Both the position numbers and the translations under genes were made by a program. Under the pieces are notes generated by a model that was not told the origin of the DNA, searched no databases, and saw nothing but the letters and a program-made list of their open reading frames with translations. Shown here piece after piece: positions 10,442 to 22,040 of a stretch of DNA of 64,000 nt. The DNA is from Eretmocerus hayati. Its lineage: Eukaryota; Arthropoda; Insecta; Hymenoptera; Aphelinidae. How positions within the stretch are numbered: position 1 is the stretch's first letter; every line of letters starts with the position of its first letter. Location: the NCBI GenBank assembly GCA_029851415.1, contig CM056741.1, forward strand, positions 90,679,282 to 90,743,281, written 5' to 3'.

Positions 10442-12131
10442 ACTAATCTTTCGAATCTGTTGGAGTGAACTTTGATTCCAACATAGTCAAATTTGCTAAT
10501 CGGCAACCCATGCCCAGTCAAGAATTCTAGTCGGCAAAAAATTACTTTCCGGCTCACAAAATCTGATGCAATAAAAAATACGTCGACTGCTAGCTAGAGT
10601 TTAAACCACTTAACCAAGGCAGGTTCAGTTTTCGTGAGGTGCCAATAAGTCAAAGTCATCCATTATACGAGAGGTAGTTAGCTAGTTCCCCCAAGTCGTC
10701 GAGGAGAGAAGATTGAAATAGGTTGGAAATATGCCTCTTCTAGACAATATTTGAGATTTTCACAGGTTGCAATCCTAATCACAGTCAGGTTCGCACAGAT
10801 GCCTAAAACCATATCTGACGAGAGTCATATCCTAGGGTAGCAACTGTTCAATGACGTGTGTCAAAAACGTCGTGATTGTACAGAAACTCATCAAATAACT
10901 AGGTCTTCAGGATTCCCAGGCTCGAAATTGAATGGACCCGTATATCCTTATCATCCATCACCACGGAAGCCAACTTCGACCAGACAAGAAGAGAGCTATC
11001 TATACATATTACGATGTGCCTTCGATTTCATTATGGTTTCCAACCGCATCTCGCAATTCCCCCCCCCCCGTGAGAGTGACGATCAGTTTTTCCCGTTTTT
11101 CCCTAGGATAGGCGCACGCACCGAGCTCGAAGCAGCCGGTTAGCGACAGTTAAGCGAAGACTTTCGCGTATTTCCGATGAGGATAAGTCTTTTAGGTAGA
11201 GTTGCATTAATACAAAGACTGAAAGAATGAGATAAGGGTTTCCCGATCAGGAACACCTCCCGAGAACTTCTTCATCGACAGGAGGTGTGGTACTACAGGA
11301 TGTTGTTAAATCTTCTATGAAATTTACTCATGTAAGGGTTTTTTGAGTTACCCGATGGAGATTGCTTCCGAAGGTAGTGAATCCCACCCACTTTCTTTCT
11401 CGTATTGGAACGGCCTTCTTTTTGTCCTCCTCCTCCTCAACTATGAGTTGAGTTCTAGTGCTGTGTTATGAATACGAATACATCAGCTTTGGAATACGCA
11501 ACCTCATCAATTTGATAACAGTGAGTGGGATCTTGATCACAGTAGGTGACGTCATTCACTCGTGATGATGTACAAACGAACCGGGACCAAACATTCTTCT
11601 GAAATAAAGCAGATGATAAAACAACGATAACATCAAGCAGGGCCTCTGTTCTCTACTAGATGTGAGGGAATGCTTTCGTGATCTATCCACACAGATGATG
11701 ACTTGCTGAATTGGGGGCTGGAGTTGGAATTTGACTGAAATGTTCTCGAGGGGAAATGAGGTGTGGAAGGTTGACTGAATACCCTATCAATTATAGTGGA
11801 ATTAATGGTGGGAATCCCTAGTGATTGTCTCGATCATCACAGACAAGATCTTTAATATCATGAAACATGATTGAGTTAAGGATTGTCAACTGTAGGAAGT
11901 CTAAGAATGGAAGCTTTATCGCCCAGCATGTTTCGCTCGAAACGAGTTCAATCCAAAGGTGCTTGCGCATCGGAAGTCCTTTCGCTTATTCAAACTACAT
12001 GATACGTGGAAGATTCCCCCATAACAAGAAAGTCATCGGTGAAGCACTGTCTGAGAAGAATGAGATCAACGATTTTCCCATTGATTCCCATCTCATTCTT
12101 CCCGTTGAGCCACATCTAAGATTCTCGCGAT
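10442..12131. other. Intergenic, no gene seen
   Basis: Short open frames only. A run of ten C residues lies near 11060. I see no supported gene, RNA gene or long repeat. Confidence 0.5.
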
Positions 12132-12273
12132 CTCAACTCTGTTATGATTCAATTCTCCTTCATACACCGAGTTGAAAAAAAGGCCGCCGGGAAACGATCG
12201 GGCAACCTCTTGATCAAGAGACTGACACGCTGTTGACTGAGCTAGTCCGGACGCACCAAGCGGTGGCTCTTTT
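12132..12273 (-). mobile_element. tRNA-Lys-like SINE copy 1
   Basis: Read on the minus strand the unit starts with a tRNA-like head: box-A-like TAGCTCAGTCAACAGCG, then CTCTTGATCAAGAGG where tRNA-Lys(CTT) has its anticodon arm, then a box-B-like GATCGTTTCCC and a T run. The tail continues TCGGTGTATGAAGGAGAATT. The same unit occurs again about 393 bp further on. The closest tRNA by eye is Lys-CTT, with an altered T loop, so it is a tRNA-derived short interspersed element and not a functional tRNA. Confidence 0.6.
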
Positions 12274-12526
12274 ACGTTATATCATTCGAAGTGCGGGTGC
12301 CTATGTAGCTTGCACCTGTAACACACACCTTTGGCAGAGTCAACGATGTCCTCATTGTCTGAACTTCATGAAGTTGATCCCTAATTGTCGTCTATGTAGG
12401 TCCCAAGTCCATCTCGTCAGTACAGCAGGTCTACGCGTGGGCAGTGCCACCTAATTATCGTCGTTGATTTTCTTCCAAGTATGCAGTCCTTTTTCGTGAG
12501 CGGGGTTCATCCTATCTCTGGCACTA

Positions 12527-12665
12527 GTTGTTATGATTAAATTCTCCTTCATACACCGAGTAAAAAGTGCGGCCACCGGGAAACAATCCGGTGACCTCTT
12601 GATCAAGATACTGATACGCTGTTGACTGAGCTACTCCGGCCGCACAAAGCGGTGGCTCTTCGGCA
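12527..12665 (-). mobile_element. tRNA-Lys-like SINE copy 2
   Basis: Minus-strand head GGAGTAGCTCAGTCAACAGC, then ATCTTGATCAAGAGGTC and CCGGATTGTTTCCCGG, followed by TTTTT and the tail TCGGTGTATGAAGGAGAATT. It matches copy 1 with scattered substitutions and has the same orientation. Confidence 0.6.
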
Positions 12666-12679
12666 AATCGAAGATTTTC

Positions 12680-13165
12680 TAGCGTCTAACTCGTGCGTAA
12701 CTCGATATTTCTCAACATAACTTGAGCAATGGTAGAGCTTGTCCTAAGTACTTTCAATTTATACGTGGCCAAACCCATTTCTGGTGAAGTAGCGCTGAGG
12801 AATTCTATTTTTGTTAGACATGAAGCTCATTCTTCCCCCCAACAAGTTGACATTCCTGTGGGTCCTAACTCCAACACTTCACCATATTTCCTCACTCGTC
12901 TCAGTCCATTTCATAGTGTTTTATTGAGATATTGAAAGTCAGCTGATGAGTCGGAAGTAATGTGGAGCTTGGGCGGAGTGGGGACCTTAAGCAACGTCAA
13001 TTGGTTGAAAAAAATGAGATTCACGTGTGATGAAGATTGCATTCGGCAGCGCTTTCTTTTCAGAATTACGTTTGCTGCATTCCATTTCAAAGTACTTGGA
13101 ATGAACTCCAAGATCCCCCCAAGGGACGTTGAGAAATATCGAGATACGCACGAGTTACTCGGTCG
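12680..13165. repeat. Diverged foldback repeat
   Basis: Left words CTCGTGCGTAACTCGATATT and AAGTACTTTCAATT (about 12690-12765) recur inverted as AATATCGAGATACGCACGAG and TTTCAAAGTACTT (about 13080-13157). The arms are well diverged. Nothing coding is recognisable between them. Confidence 0.6.
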
Positions 13166-13606
13166 AAAAGCTCCAATCTGTTGAATTCACCTTCCCCAGG
13201 AATGAGATGTTAGTCGCTCTATATGATCAAAATTCGACTTGCTTCAGCTGATCTCGAAGGTCACTTGAAGTTCAGCCAAGCTACGTTGAGAAAATACGTG
13301 GTGACTCGGGGTTAGGATCGCGAGAAGCTCAGACGTGGCTCAAAGGGGAGAATTACACGAGATTGAATAGGAGAATCGTCTCACTTCCCACGAAAAGCCC
13401 TCCACCGATTATCTTCATTCTTACGGGAGTATCTTCCATTCATTATGTAATTGAATAAGCAAGAGAATTTTCTATGTGCGAACACCTCTGGGTCGAAGTC
13501 GTTTCAAGCAAACCGTGCCGGAGCTTCGAATGCACCCGAATATTATCATCATTCTCGTGTGCAAATCTGACTGATCTGATGATTCTATATGCACCCTACC
13601 TAACAG
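13166..13606. other. Sequence upstream of the crooked neck exon, no gene seen
   Basis: No open frame of interest. The last bases form a plausible branch-point and acceptor region (TGACTGATCTGATG and CCCTACCTAACAG) for the exon that follows. Confidence 0.4.
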
Positions 13607-13754
13607 GGAATGGCACTCGGATTATGCCCCAGAGATAAATTGTATCGAGGATACATCGACCTAGAGATTCAGCTACGAGAATTCGACAGATGTCGAATAC
13701 TGTACCAGAAGTACCTAGAGTTTGGCCCAGAAAACTGTATCTCATGGGTGAAGG
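13607..13754 (+). pseudogene. crn: Crooked neck (CRNKL1-like) exon, splice sites intact
   Basis: The exon encodes [19 protein letters not shown] followed by [20 protein letters not shown] and CISWVK, which I recognise as part of the HAT-repeat array of crooked neck, a core pre-mRNA splicing factor of the Prp19/NineTeen complex. The frame is uninterrupted, opens after a consensus acceptor (CCTACCTAACAG) and closes at a consensus donor (AAG then GTATGT). Because introns are kept, this is not a processed copy. I find no other intact crooked neck exon in the window, and the next stretch at 14008 shows a broken version of the following exon. The copy is therefore most likely a partial DNA-level duplicate. 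It could also be a true exon of a gene with very long introns. Confidence 0.6.
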
Positions 13755-14007
13755 TATGTAAACACAAGGTTTCCAACAGGTGGCACACTGTGCCATTCTC
13801 AATACATACACGTGAGATTATACAAAACTCCTGATATTTGACGTACAGTCGGAGTCCTCCGAAGATCAGAAGTGATCCGGAGATTTTACAACTGAACTGA
13901 ATTGGAGGATTTGATGGTTCCAAATGTGTCGTCTATGATTCATCTGGCAATTAAAAACTCTGGCTGCCCACAAGAAAGCCTGCAACCCTCATTTTTCAGG
14001 GAATCAC

Positions 14008-14100
14008 GGATTTTAGACACGCGATATTCCTCTCCCTGAGGCTCGTATGGAGAGAAAAATGTTCCCAGAGCTCTGGATAGGATATATATTACTTCAAAAA
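14008..14100 (+). pseudogene. Decayed downstream crooked neck exon
   Basis: After an acceptor-like TCATTTTTCAG, one frame reads G-x-TD-x-R-x-AIF, resembling the GDTDRARAIY segment that follows the previous exon in crooked neck. A shifted frame then reads M-x-PELW-x2-YI, resembling MPELLWKAYI. The frame change and stops inside about 90 bp show decay. The similarity is weak on its own but in the right order and orientation relative to 13607-13754. Confidence 0.4.
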
Positions 14101-15132
14101 TCTCGTATTCCTCGGGGGCATTGCATTTGGAGGAGTATTCCTCATGTAGCACAAATGGATGAACATCGAAGTCACAAACACAAATTCACTGAAAATTCTG
14201 AGTGGCTCACTCCAAGGCCTGTCAGAAAAACATCTCTCTTGATAGAACCACCGTCGAAACGGGTTATGGAAGTTAGAGACTTACCGAATAATTATTTGTT
14301 TGGTTCGGATACGTGCGACCTACTGGGTGAGAATAACATCTCATCAGAGTTCGAGAAACTAGTGCACCAGCTCCTTCAGGAATGGTCAAAAATTTCTCGC
14401 ATGCATAGCGTGAATGGAGCATGCACTTTAATATTTCCGCCAATTTCCCGTCTCTGTATGGAGAAAGGTTCCCGCAAGTTTTGTAGCCTCCTGTGTGTTG
14501 GTATTCTGTACAGTAACATTGGAGATAATTCAACTGATCACAATTACAAGTTTTCATGATTTTGCCTCGAAATCTCGAATGATATCGAGTTTTGCGGAAA
14601 GTCGAGAACTATATGATTGAGATATTATATGAATGTACATATCACAGTCGGTCCAAGGACTGTGAGAAGCGGATTTTCATGCAATGCGAGAATATTATCT
14701 ATAGGGATTAATTGGCACATCATTCTCCGCTGACCTTTGAGGTTCCAGAAGCCAGCAAAATTGATTTCTGATATGTGCAATGCGGAGAATTTTCTGATTC
14801 GTTCAGAGCCCAAATGTTGAGAGTTTTGTATAATGTCTCATACATATATGAGCAATTTTTTTCATTTCTTCTCGCATATTGAGTGATAATATGTTATCAA
14901 GCATATGCAGAAATTTTTCTGATCGACTTAGAACGGTATATGTGATTATCACATGTATGAGACATAGGGAAAGTAGTACACGGACCTGATATTTGGATTT
15001 GGATAATACTCATACATAATTGAATATTATTCGAATCGAAGGGTGGCCCACCCTGGGTATGATCTTCCTTCAGTTAATGTCGTTGTTGACCTTGGACCTC
15101 CTATAGAGCTGGTGATTGCGCACGGTGAGCTT
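14101..15132. other. Intergenic, no gene seen
   Basis: An open frame of 170 codons from 14047 runs through part of this stretch but overlaps the decayed exon and matches nothing I know. A short inverted pair (GTCTCATACAT near 14835 and ATGTATGAGAC near 14953) can form a stem. Confidence 0.4.
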
Positions 15133-15505
15133 GGACCGAATTTTAATCCGACTAAAGGGAACTCCGGTAATTCCAACGGGATCATCAAGTGTGGCTCAAA
15201 AAGTTACCAAAAAATTTTTCACCGTAAGCCGTTGGGCAAATTTTGAATCAGACGACTCTCAAGAGCAAATAATATGGTGTACAGGCTCATGATCATCACG
15301 CAACTCATCACACGTCCTAATAATGCTCAATTACTCACAGTTGTTCCATCAATTTTCCCACGATAGCATACAGAACAAACACGTGGTTGAGTCATGAGAT
15401 GCACAAAGACGAGGTGTTTAGTTATAAGTCGTCATTCTTACCCTCATTTGATGATCCCGTTGGAATTTCGGGAGTTTCTTTCAGTCGGATTAAAACTTGG
15501 TTGTC
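15133..15505. repeat. Inverted repeat, about 60-bp arms
   Basis: AATTTTAATCCGACTAAAGG, then AATTCCAACGGGATCATCAA at 15136-15188 recurs inverted at about 15438-15500 (TTGATGATCCCGTTGGAATT). The spacer is about 250 bp. Confidence 0.65.
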
Positions 15506-15687
15506 CTTTCGCAGGTATGGTAGCAACAGCAGCAGCTCGCTGTCTTGGCCGTCGTCGTCGTCGTGTCGACGGTAGCACCTGAACAAAGATAGGAATATTT
15601 CTTATAAATACTCGCTTTTCTTGTTGCCAGCTCGAGACGCAACGAAAGGTTGATTCACTTCACCCCAAAGTAGAAGCTGGGTGCTGA

Positions 15688-16930
15688 TTGGAAAAGATTG
15701 GAATCGCACCGCGAGATCTCACTGAATTGGATGCTCCATTGTTTGCGAGGGATTTACAATCCGCTATCTACGAATCATGTTTGTTAGACTGTACTGATGT
15801 TAACAACACTTTTGAGAAATTCAGAGAGCTGATGCTGCAAATCCTCGATAAACATACCCTACCAACTGTTCATTTTCGCGTTGAGATCAATCTTCGTGGC
15901 TCACGAATGGATTGCATGCTGCGTGTGAGAGAGAAATTGCTTCAGTGAGAAAGTTCGATGCAGTGGTATTGAAAGGTCATCAACGCAGCATGAGATCCTC
16001 CGTGGAGTATTGAAGAAGAAAATTGCTGATGCTTGGGATCGATATTGCATCAAATCGGTCGAGGAATCGGATAACAGGTCAAAAGATTCGTTCATTCTAC
16101 GCAAGATAGGCATCGCAAATGAAGATCAACAGACGCCACCGAACAATAGACCACTACTCGCGAGTGACTAGCGTGCATGACAATCATCCATCTGTTGAAT
16201 TGGGAGAAATAATCAATACCTCTGCCGCATCCAATGCCCCTTCTCTTGCACTGATTCCCACCCATGGCGTTGATGTGCATAGAGCACCGCTTGCGTGTCC
16301 ACCGAAATTTAGAGACGGTCGCAGTAGTGGTTCCTCTCTTACGTGATTTCAATCTGCATTGGGTATTCTGGTGCCGTACTCTTCAAATCTCTTCAATGAG
16401 TCCACCGATTCTCACAAATATCCCGATCCCTGAAAGGAATCCCTGGTTATCCCCCTGAGTTAAGTACAATCTCCTTCTTCCCCTGCAAAAAATGGCCGAT
16501 GAGTGAATTCTCCTCATTCAGCAAAGTCTTCGACATGATTGTTTCGCAATAAATTTTTTATCACGTTGACAACAATCATTCGATACCTCCCTTTCAATCA
16601 GTGTTTAGCTCTTATTGTGGCACACAGACTGCTATATTGGAAGTCGCAGTGAACACTCAGTATGGCATTGAGAACAAATTGGTTACTTCCCTAGTCCTGT
16701 TTGATTTCAAATCTGCGTTTGATAGAATTAGCACTCCACCTTGATGCGGACGATAGAGGAGATAAATTTCTCAGACGTTTAAGGTGGACCCACTCTCGCT
16801 TGAGTGATTGATCTCAGGCAATTAGACAAAGAGAATGATCTCACTGAGATCTCACACAATTTTTCTGACATTCCGCAAGGATTCAGTGTAGACTCGATGA
16901 TATTCCTCATATTTATACATGAGTAGTTCC
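15688..16930 (+). pseudogene. Broken CR1/jockey-like LINE ORF2
   Basis: Pieces of a non-LTR retrotransposon ORF2 appear in order but in changing frames. An open frame at 15688-15948 looks like the linker between endonuclease and RT. Near 16590 the frame reads FSSYCGTQTAILEV (the GFR-x-GRST region), near 16700 VLFDFKSAFDRI (RT motif A), and near 16870 DIPQGFSVDSMIFLIFIH (motif B, normally PQGS-x-LGP). Stops and frameshifts separate them, and no motif C was found. It is an old, inactive copy. Confidence 0.6.
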
Positions 16931-17226
16931 GCGAAAACTTTGATATTCGAGGGTCAAAAGTGTGCCATTCCCAGATCTCACTCCCGAGAGTTCTAAGATG
17001 GATTTTCTGACTTTTCGAATACATGTAAATCATCAACTCGAGCATGGATAGGAAAATTTGCACTCATGAGTACATGAGTATGACAAGGATAACGTGGTCG
17101 CGAGCACAGAATCTGACATTTTGAGATAAGGCACGGAACCTGACATTTGCCACGAAAGTTGATCTCACAGACAAGCGGTTTGAGAAACAGTTCCGAGGTT
17201 TCCGGGTTTCCATTCGGCCATCAGAT
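16931..17226. other. Intergenic, no gene seen
   Basis: Short stretch downstream of the broken LINE with no recognisable feature. Confidence 0.4.
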
Positions 17227-17625
17227 GTGACGGGGTATTTCTACCAGCACAACTGTTCCATTTTCACTCGAGGCTCTCAGTTTGAGACGCAGGAACTACG
17301 CGCGAACGGCGATACGGCTCCCGCAAACTCAGCAACTCCGGAGCACGGGGTCATTTACCGTGCAAATCACCTGAAAAATTGCGAAGAGAGGGAGGGACGA
17401 ACACTCGATACTAATTCATGGAAATTGACTGGCCTCTACATTCTGGACGTTGCTCTTACGTGGTATATATACAACTCTCTACAAGTGAACAGCAACCCGA
17501 CAACAGTCCACGTGGCTCTAAAATCATCGAACGTCTCTCATAGAAATGTCTCTGGATATTCTTGGGAATACAATGAACAATCACACTACACTAAGAGGCC
17601 ACTTTCTTCTCCACTTCACTCATGA
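17227..17625 (+). CDS. Open frame of 132 codons, unknown
   Basis: An uninterrupted frame of 132 codons that I do not recognise. It is rich in N, S and T, has no signal peptide, transmembrane segment or zinc-binding motif, and no clear splice sites at its ends. Its stop overlaps the start of another frame (17622-18101) in a GC-richer segment. Chance openness is a fair explanation. Confidence 0.2.
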   Translation: MTGYFYQHNCSIFTRGSQFETQELRANGDTAPANSATPEHGVIYRANHLKNCEEREGRTLDTNSWKLTGLYILDVALTWYIYNSLQVNSNPTTVHVALKSSNVSHRNVSGYSWEYNEQSHYTKRPLSSPLHS

Positions 17626-17699
17626 AAATCTGCCTGTACTTTGAAGAGCCCAGTTTTTTCAGTCCCTACTCCGATAATTCTTCACGCGCTAACTTGCGT

Positions 17700-18560
17700 C
17701 GAAAATCCTGTCCGAAATCTCCGCCCAACGGCCCACGCAATGCTCGCTCAACGACAGGCGCTCAAGATGACTGTTCCTCCAAAAGCTCGGAGCAACCTAC
17801 GCTCGCTTGGGTCACGCGCCCGAGCAACAGGTGTGTGATCACCCCGTGCTCCTTGTCGACTCTCGAATTAACCTCTATCACTGAGGGCTTCGGATGCATG
17901 CGCGTCTCCTCCTGGAGGTCTGTTCACGATCTCCGAGCACGTGCACCTCCACTCCGAGCACGTGCACCTCCACTCCGAGACGCCTTGTTCACGAGTACGC
18001 ACAATTTCCACCAAATTCTTCGCTTCGCGAGTTCGCCGTCGTCTCCGCCCTCTGATGGGTCACCCGGGGTTACCCCCGCCTGGGTCCGCTGTCCCCCGTG
18101 ACATGGGTGACAATCCCGGTGCTGTGTTGATAGTGCGCGGTTGTGCGGTGCACCAGATGAACGTTGTGCATGTGCAACAGGTGTTGCACATATGCATAAC
18201 CTCAGTCGTCGCCGGTTTGTATACATAGCCGGGCTACAGCAGTCCCACTGTTGTGCCCTTGTGGTCCTAGATGGGCCTGTCCGTTGCCACTGTTGTGGTG
18301 CGGGACTCAGTGTATGTATGTGCCCGTGTGTGTAGGGGGAGGGTACCCAGCTACATCGTTTACTACGACGTGGGGCATCTCCAGCTCGTGTCATGGTGGG
18401 GTTATCGCTGGGTGCGCATTGCAGATGCAGCACTGGGTCTGTGGGCCCGGACTGCTGCTGCTTATATCGTATCTGGGTAACACACACATGTTTTGTCGGC
18501 GGGTATCGCGATGTAAACTTCAAGGATGCACGCCTCGGCCTTGGGAGCTTCACCGCGTGC
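17700..18560. other. GC-rich island with overlapping open frames
   Basis: This segment is richer in G and C than its AT-rich neighbours and is open over 150-210 codons on both strands (plus 17622-18101, plus 18251-18763, minus 17924-18553). The predicted products are R/P/S-rich with no known domain, so long frames probably reflect base composition. A short tandem duplication, CGAGCACGTGCACCTCCACT twice, lies at about 17936-17977. Confidence 0.35.
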
Positions 18561-18764
18561 GCCTAGTGCATCGCGATATTACGAGTGCATCTAGAATCTT
18601 GTACTCTCGCGGACGAGGGTCTGTTCCGTTATCTGAGCGCCATCCCAGCTGTCTCCATAGCTCCCTGGGGCATATGAGGGAATCTTCCAAACCTTTAAGT
18701 TTTGGACCAACCGTGAAGAAAACTTTTTTTTCTTCCTTGTCGCTTTTGGAACCAATGCCATAGT

Positions 18765-20344
18765 GTTTTGGTACCTCTACAATGTGAAGAAAGAAATGTG
18801 CCCACCATTTTCGAAAGATGTTAATCCTCCGAGGGGGGTGAGGTGGAATTAATCTACTACGTTTTCGTCTTCATTGGAGGCTTTTCACATGCATGGATCG
18901 TGAGTAGTGCAGTATGATGGTTGATAAAGATGTTGTCGCACCCGTTTAATCGAATTCTATCCCCAAAACTGAGCGTCATTCCGTTGAACCCATCAAGTTT
19001 TACTCTTCCCATGTCCATAGAGTTGTCGGAGGTATATGCATTCTTGCTCTTCCAAAGCTTGCCCACTCAAATTATGATAAGCTTGCAGTGTAAAAATGAT
19101 GTGAGAACTACATACGAAGTAGACAGATATAATTCAGACATAATACTGGTGTATGACTCGATTATCAATCAATAGGACGATCGTCAGAAACATATATCCT
19201 CGATAATTCAGACATGTCACGTGCATCTTTTTTCGATCGGAAAAATCAGCTTTCAGAGGCTGAATGAGTTTCCCGAGCTCCCCCCTCAATCGTTATAGCC
19301 TTCTCATGGAAGTGTGTGGTAATCTATCATACGTCAAAGTGGAATGGTCAATAGGATTTGGAAGCGACATCTGCTCATTACTCGAGTAACAAAGGTTCAT
19401 GTCCTTTTTTGAAGCGGCGGACACGACAAATTTTTCAAGTTCAACGTCACAGATCTTCGGCCAGAATAATGTGTCGCTGCCAAACAAAGAAGTATTTTGA
19501 CTGTCTGTCTTTACTCTTCAATTGATCACCACCCGATTCATACTAGCTCGAATATTATTTTTTTCACGTACGACAAAGTGGAGGAAGTGAGTATTTCCCT
19601 AAAAAGGAGTTACGCTTTTCATGTAAGCCCTGTGCTGACCACGGACCTGAGTCGCTGTTAGAACAAATCTCTTATGATTATATTAGGTTTAAAGAGTCAG
19701 ATGGAATTTTTCCAGATTTTTTGGGACAGTCTTATTTCCTCCGGAGGCCGAAGAGTTTCGAAAGACGCGCCAGTTAAACTGAAATACGCTGCAAAAAGAC
19801 ATTTGCGGAATGCTTCCTCTCTTCCCATTCATGTTACACTTATTATAGTTATGAATTTTCTTCCTTTTAAATAATCGTATTGTAAACCTTTGAACAAATC
19901 GAAAGACATGAGTGTTTCGATTTTCACCAACATTTTTCATTGCAACATTTTGCACAAAATTATTATCAGATTGGATCAGATCTTCACAAACCAGTAATGG
20001 TTATTCATATGCGATGATGGATTCAGTAAATGTTATTACTTCCATATTCTTGGACTTGAGGGTTCAGTTTCAAGTAGAAAAAGGATGTTCTGATGGCAAA
20101 ATAGGTTACGGTTTGTTTGTTCAGGCCTAGGATATCATAGAAATTGGCGTGATGTTGTGGTGTATTATAGTGGTGTCATTATGATGAGGAAGCCTTTGTT
20201 ATTGATTGGGGGAGGAACGGAATTAATATGTAGTACTCAAATTTTTTCAGGATGTTGGATAAACATTAGGAAAGTCATTCATAGGATTATATTTGGATAA
20301 GAGAGAGATAGAGACTTTATACGAGTTGAATATAGGAACTACAC
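18765..20344. other. Intergenic, no gene seen
   Basis: AT-rich, with short open frames only. No repeat or RNA gene was found by eye. Confidence 0.5.
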
Positions 20345-21400
20345 TTTTCGAACTTGAATCGTCCTCTTCATTGAATCAATGATATTAAATTCGTGAATCG
20401 GCATTCGGAGGACTAATTTTTATTTCTCTGCGACGGGCACCCCTACACAACTGCAACCCGCTAAGCATCGGCGTGCCCGCGCAGTAATGCCACAGGCACC
20501 AGGCCAACTGTATGCTTACACCAGTCACCGCCAGGTAGACACCAATCTCTCTCACAAGCGGAACAGAGGACCATAGGAAGGAAACCAGCCCAACCGCAGA
20601 AGCAGAGTCAGTCGGCCCGGAGCTCGGGCTCAACTCACTAGTTAATCTTGGGAGCTCCAAGTATTAACTCTCTCGATCTTTCTCGGCTTTAGGAGCTCTA
20701 GAGTCGTGATATATAGACCTCGGGAGCACCGAGGCAGAAATGTTACCCAGGAGCTCTGGATATCAGCCATCCTAGATCTTCGCATCCTGGGAGCACCAAG
20801 ATATGTAAGATTAGTTAGGATTTTGTAACCTGTATAACCCGCCCGCGAAAACCGACCGGGGTGAAGGCATTTGGTGGGAGCTCCATCAAATGTCGCTGTC
20901 AGGATTCCACTGACAGACTAGTTCACTAGCCAGTCGCTGTGCTGCTCATCGCAAGGAGCTCTTGAGATGAATAGAACAGTACCCGTATTATTCCGTTCAA
21001 GTAACTTCAGATGAATTGTATTTCTATCAACACTTTGTTATTACAGTGTATTAGAGTAGCAGTGAATTAGTCAAGGCCTGAGGGCAATTAAATATATCAT
21101 TATTAATTCTTTTGTACATATTATTCTTAATATATATTATTTATTCCAACTTCGTTGTATTCAATTGTCATCCCCACCTAGAATTCCCGACATCCTGAAA
21201 TCCCCTCAGTTACATCTCTATTGATGACCTCGGATTTGAGGCCATTTTTAATCAGAAATTATCGACCGGAGTTTGATCGTCATGATGTTAATCGAAGAAA
21301 AAAATGCATTCGAATGACATCGTGAAAAAAATGCCTGGACCCAGGATCGAACTGGGGGCCTTGGTTTCACCGGGAGAGATGGATGAAAATGACCTCAAAT
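20345..21400 (-). mobile_element. SINE-like repeat copy A, split by a solo LTR
   Basis: On the minus strand this copy begins in a truncated tRNA-like head (CCCCCAGTTCGATCCTGGGT near 21340-21360), followed by TTTTTTTCACGATGTCATTC, CATCATGACGATCAAAC, GGCCTCAAATCCGAGGTCA and, beyond the LTR, AATTAGTCCTCCGAATGCC and GAGGACGATTCAAGTTCG. The same order is found in copies B and C nearby. The LTR at 20429-21214 interrupts the copy between ATTTCTC and TCTCTATTG. Confidence 0.6.
20429..21214 (+). mobile_element. Solo LTR, 786 bp, with 4-bp target duplication
   Basis: The insert begins TGCGACGGGC and ends CTCAGTTACA, the TG...CA termini usual for LTRs, and is flanked by TCTC at 20425-20428 and 21215-21218. 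Removing it and one TCTC restores a continuous SINE-like copy, as judged from copies B and C. It holds no open frame and repeats the word GGGAGCTCC several times. The strand is uncertain. It is most likely left by recombination between the two LTRs of a gypsy-type element. Confidence 0.75.
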
Positions 21401-21472
21401 CCGAGGTCACCAATAGAGAAATAAAAATTAGTCCTCCAAATGACGATTTACGAATTCAATATCATTGATTCA
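21388..21472 (+). mobile_element. SINE-like repeat copy B, left part
   Basis: Plus-strand copy of the tail (GACCTCAAATCCGAGGTCAC, AATTAGTCCTCCAAATGACG, AATATCATTGATTCA). It lies head to head with copy A and is interrupted at 21472 by the long-TIR element. Its remainder resumes at 24226. Confidence 0.6.
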
Positions 21473-21801
21473 GTAGGATAGGCTGTGCCTGTTCAGCCCC
21501 CATTAAGGGTAGTTTTCACTAGGTCCATATATGGGAATAAATAAGGGTGGGAACTACCCTTGCCAAGGAGATGATGCACCCCAAACAGGGCGTCATCCTC
21601 GCCAACCTGGGTAAGTATTGCACCATAATTAGTAATAATTACGTAGTTTGGTTAGCTATATGCACTCTATGCATATAGCTCAGCTAACTATATGACTATA
21701 TGTACACTATGCATATATGCGCGCAGAGCGCTAACTATACATGCGCACGTGTATAGCTCATCTAACTATATGCGCGTGGAGCATATAGCTCATCAATCTC
21801 G

Positions 21802-21803
<2 letters not shown>

Positions 21804-21843
<40 letters not shown>

Positions 21844-22027
21844 GTGGTTGTAGGGCGAATACGCTGCGACGTACGAAGGAGAGGCACCGGTCAGCCAAAC
21901 ACGGCTGGCCAGCACCTCCACAACAATCCCGGGCTGGAATCCGCATCGATACGGCCATCCTAACCGGGTAAACCCTCTCTTCCTTCTCCGTTGGCGCCGG
22001 CCATTGGACAAGGGAGAGATCCACCAA
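21804..22027 (-). mobile_element. Severely 5'-truncated R1-like LINE with 14-bp target duplication
   Basis: A 3' UTR fragment of the same subfamily as copy 1 (1990-2205), inverted, with a run of 37 T (poly(A) on the minus strand) at 21804-21840. It is flanked by TCATCAATCTCGTC at 21790-21803 and 22028-22041. The right arm of the surrounding long-TIR element keeps the empty site. The exact duplication and intact poly(A) point to a recent target-primed insertion. Confidence 0.85.
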
Positions 22028-22038
22028 TCATCAATCTC

Positions 22039-22040
<2 letters not shown>

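Noticed and set aside
12132..12273. Functional tRNA gene on the minus strand
   Set aside because: The acceptor stem does not pair and the T loop is altered; the same unit with the same tail is repeated nearby, as in a SINE.
17924..18553. Minus-strand 209-codon frame as a gene
   Set aside because: It lies in a GC-rich island open on both strands, is R/P/S-rich and has no known domain.
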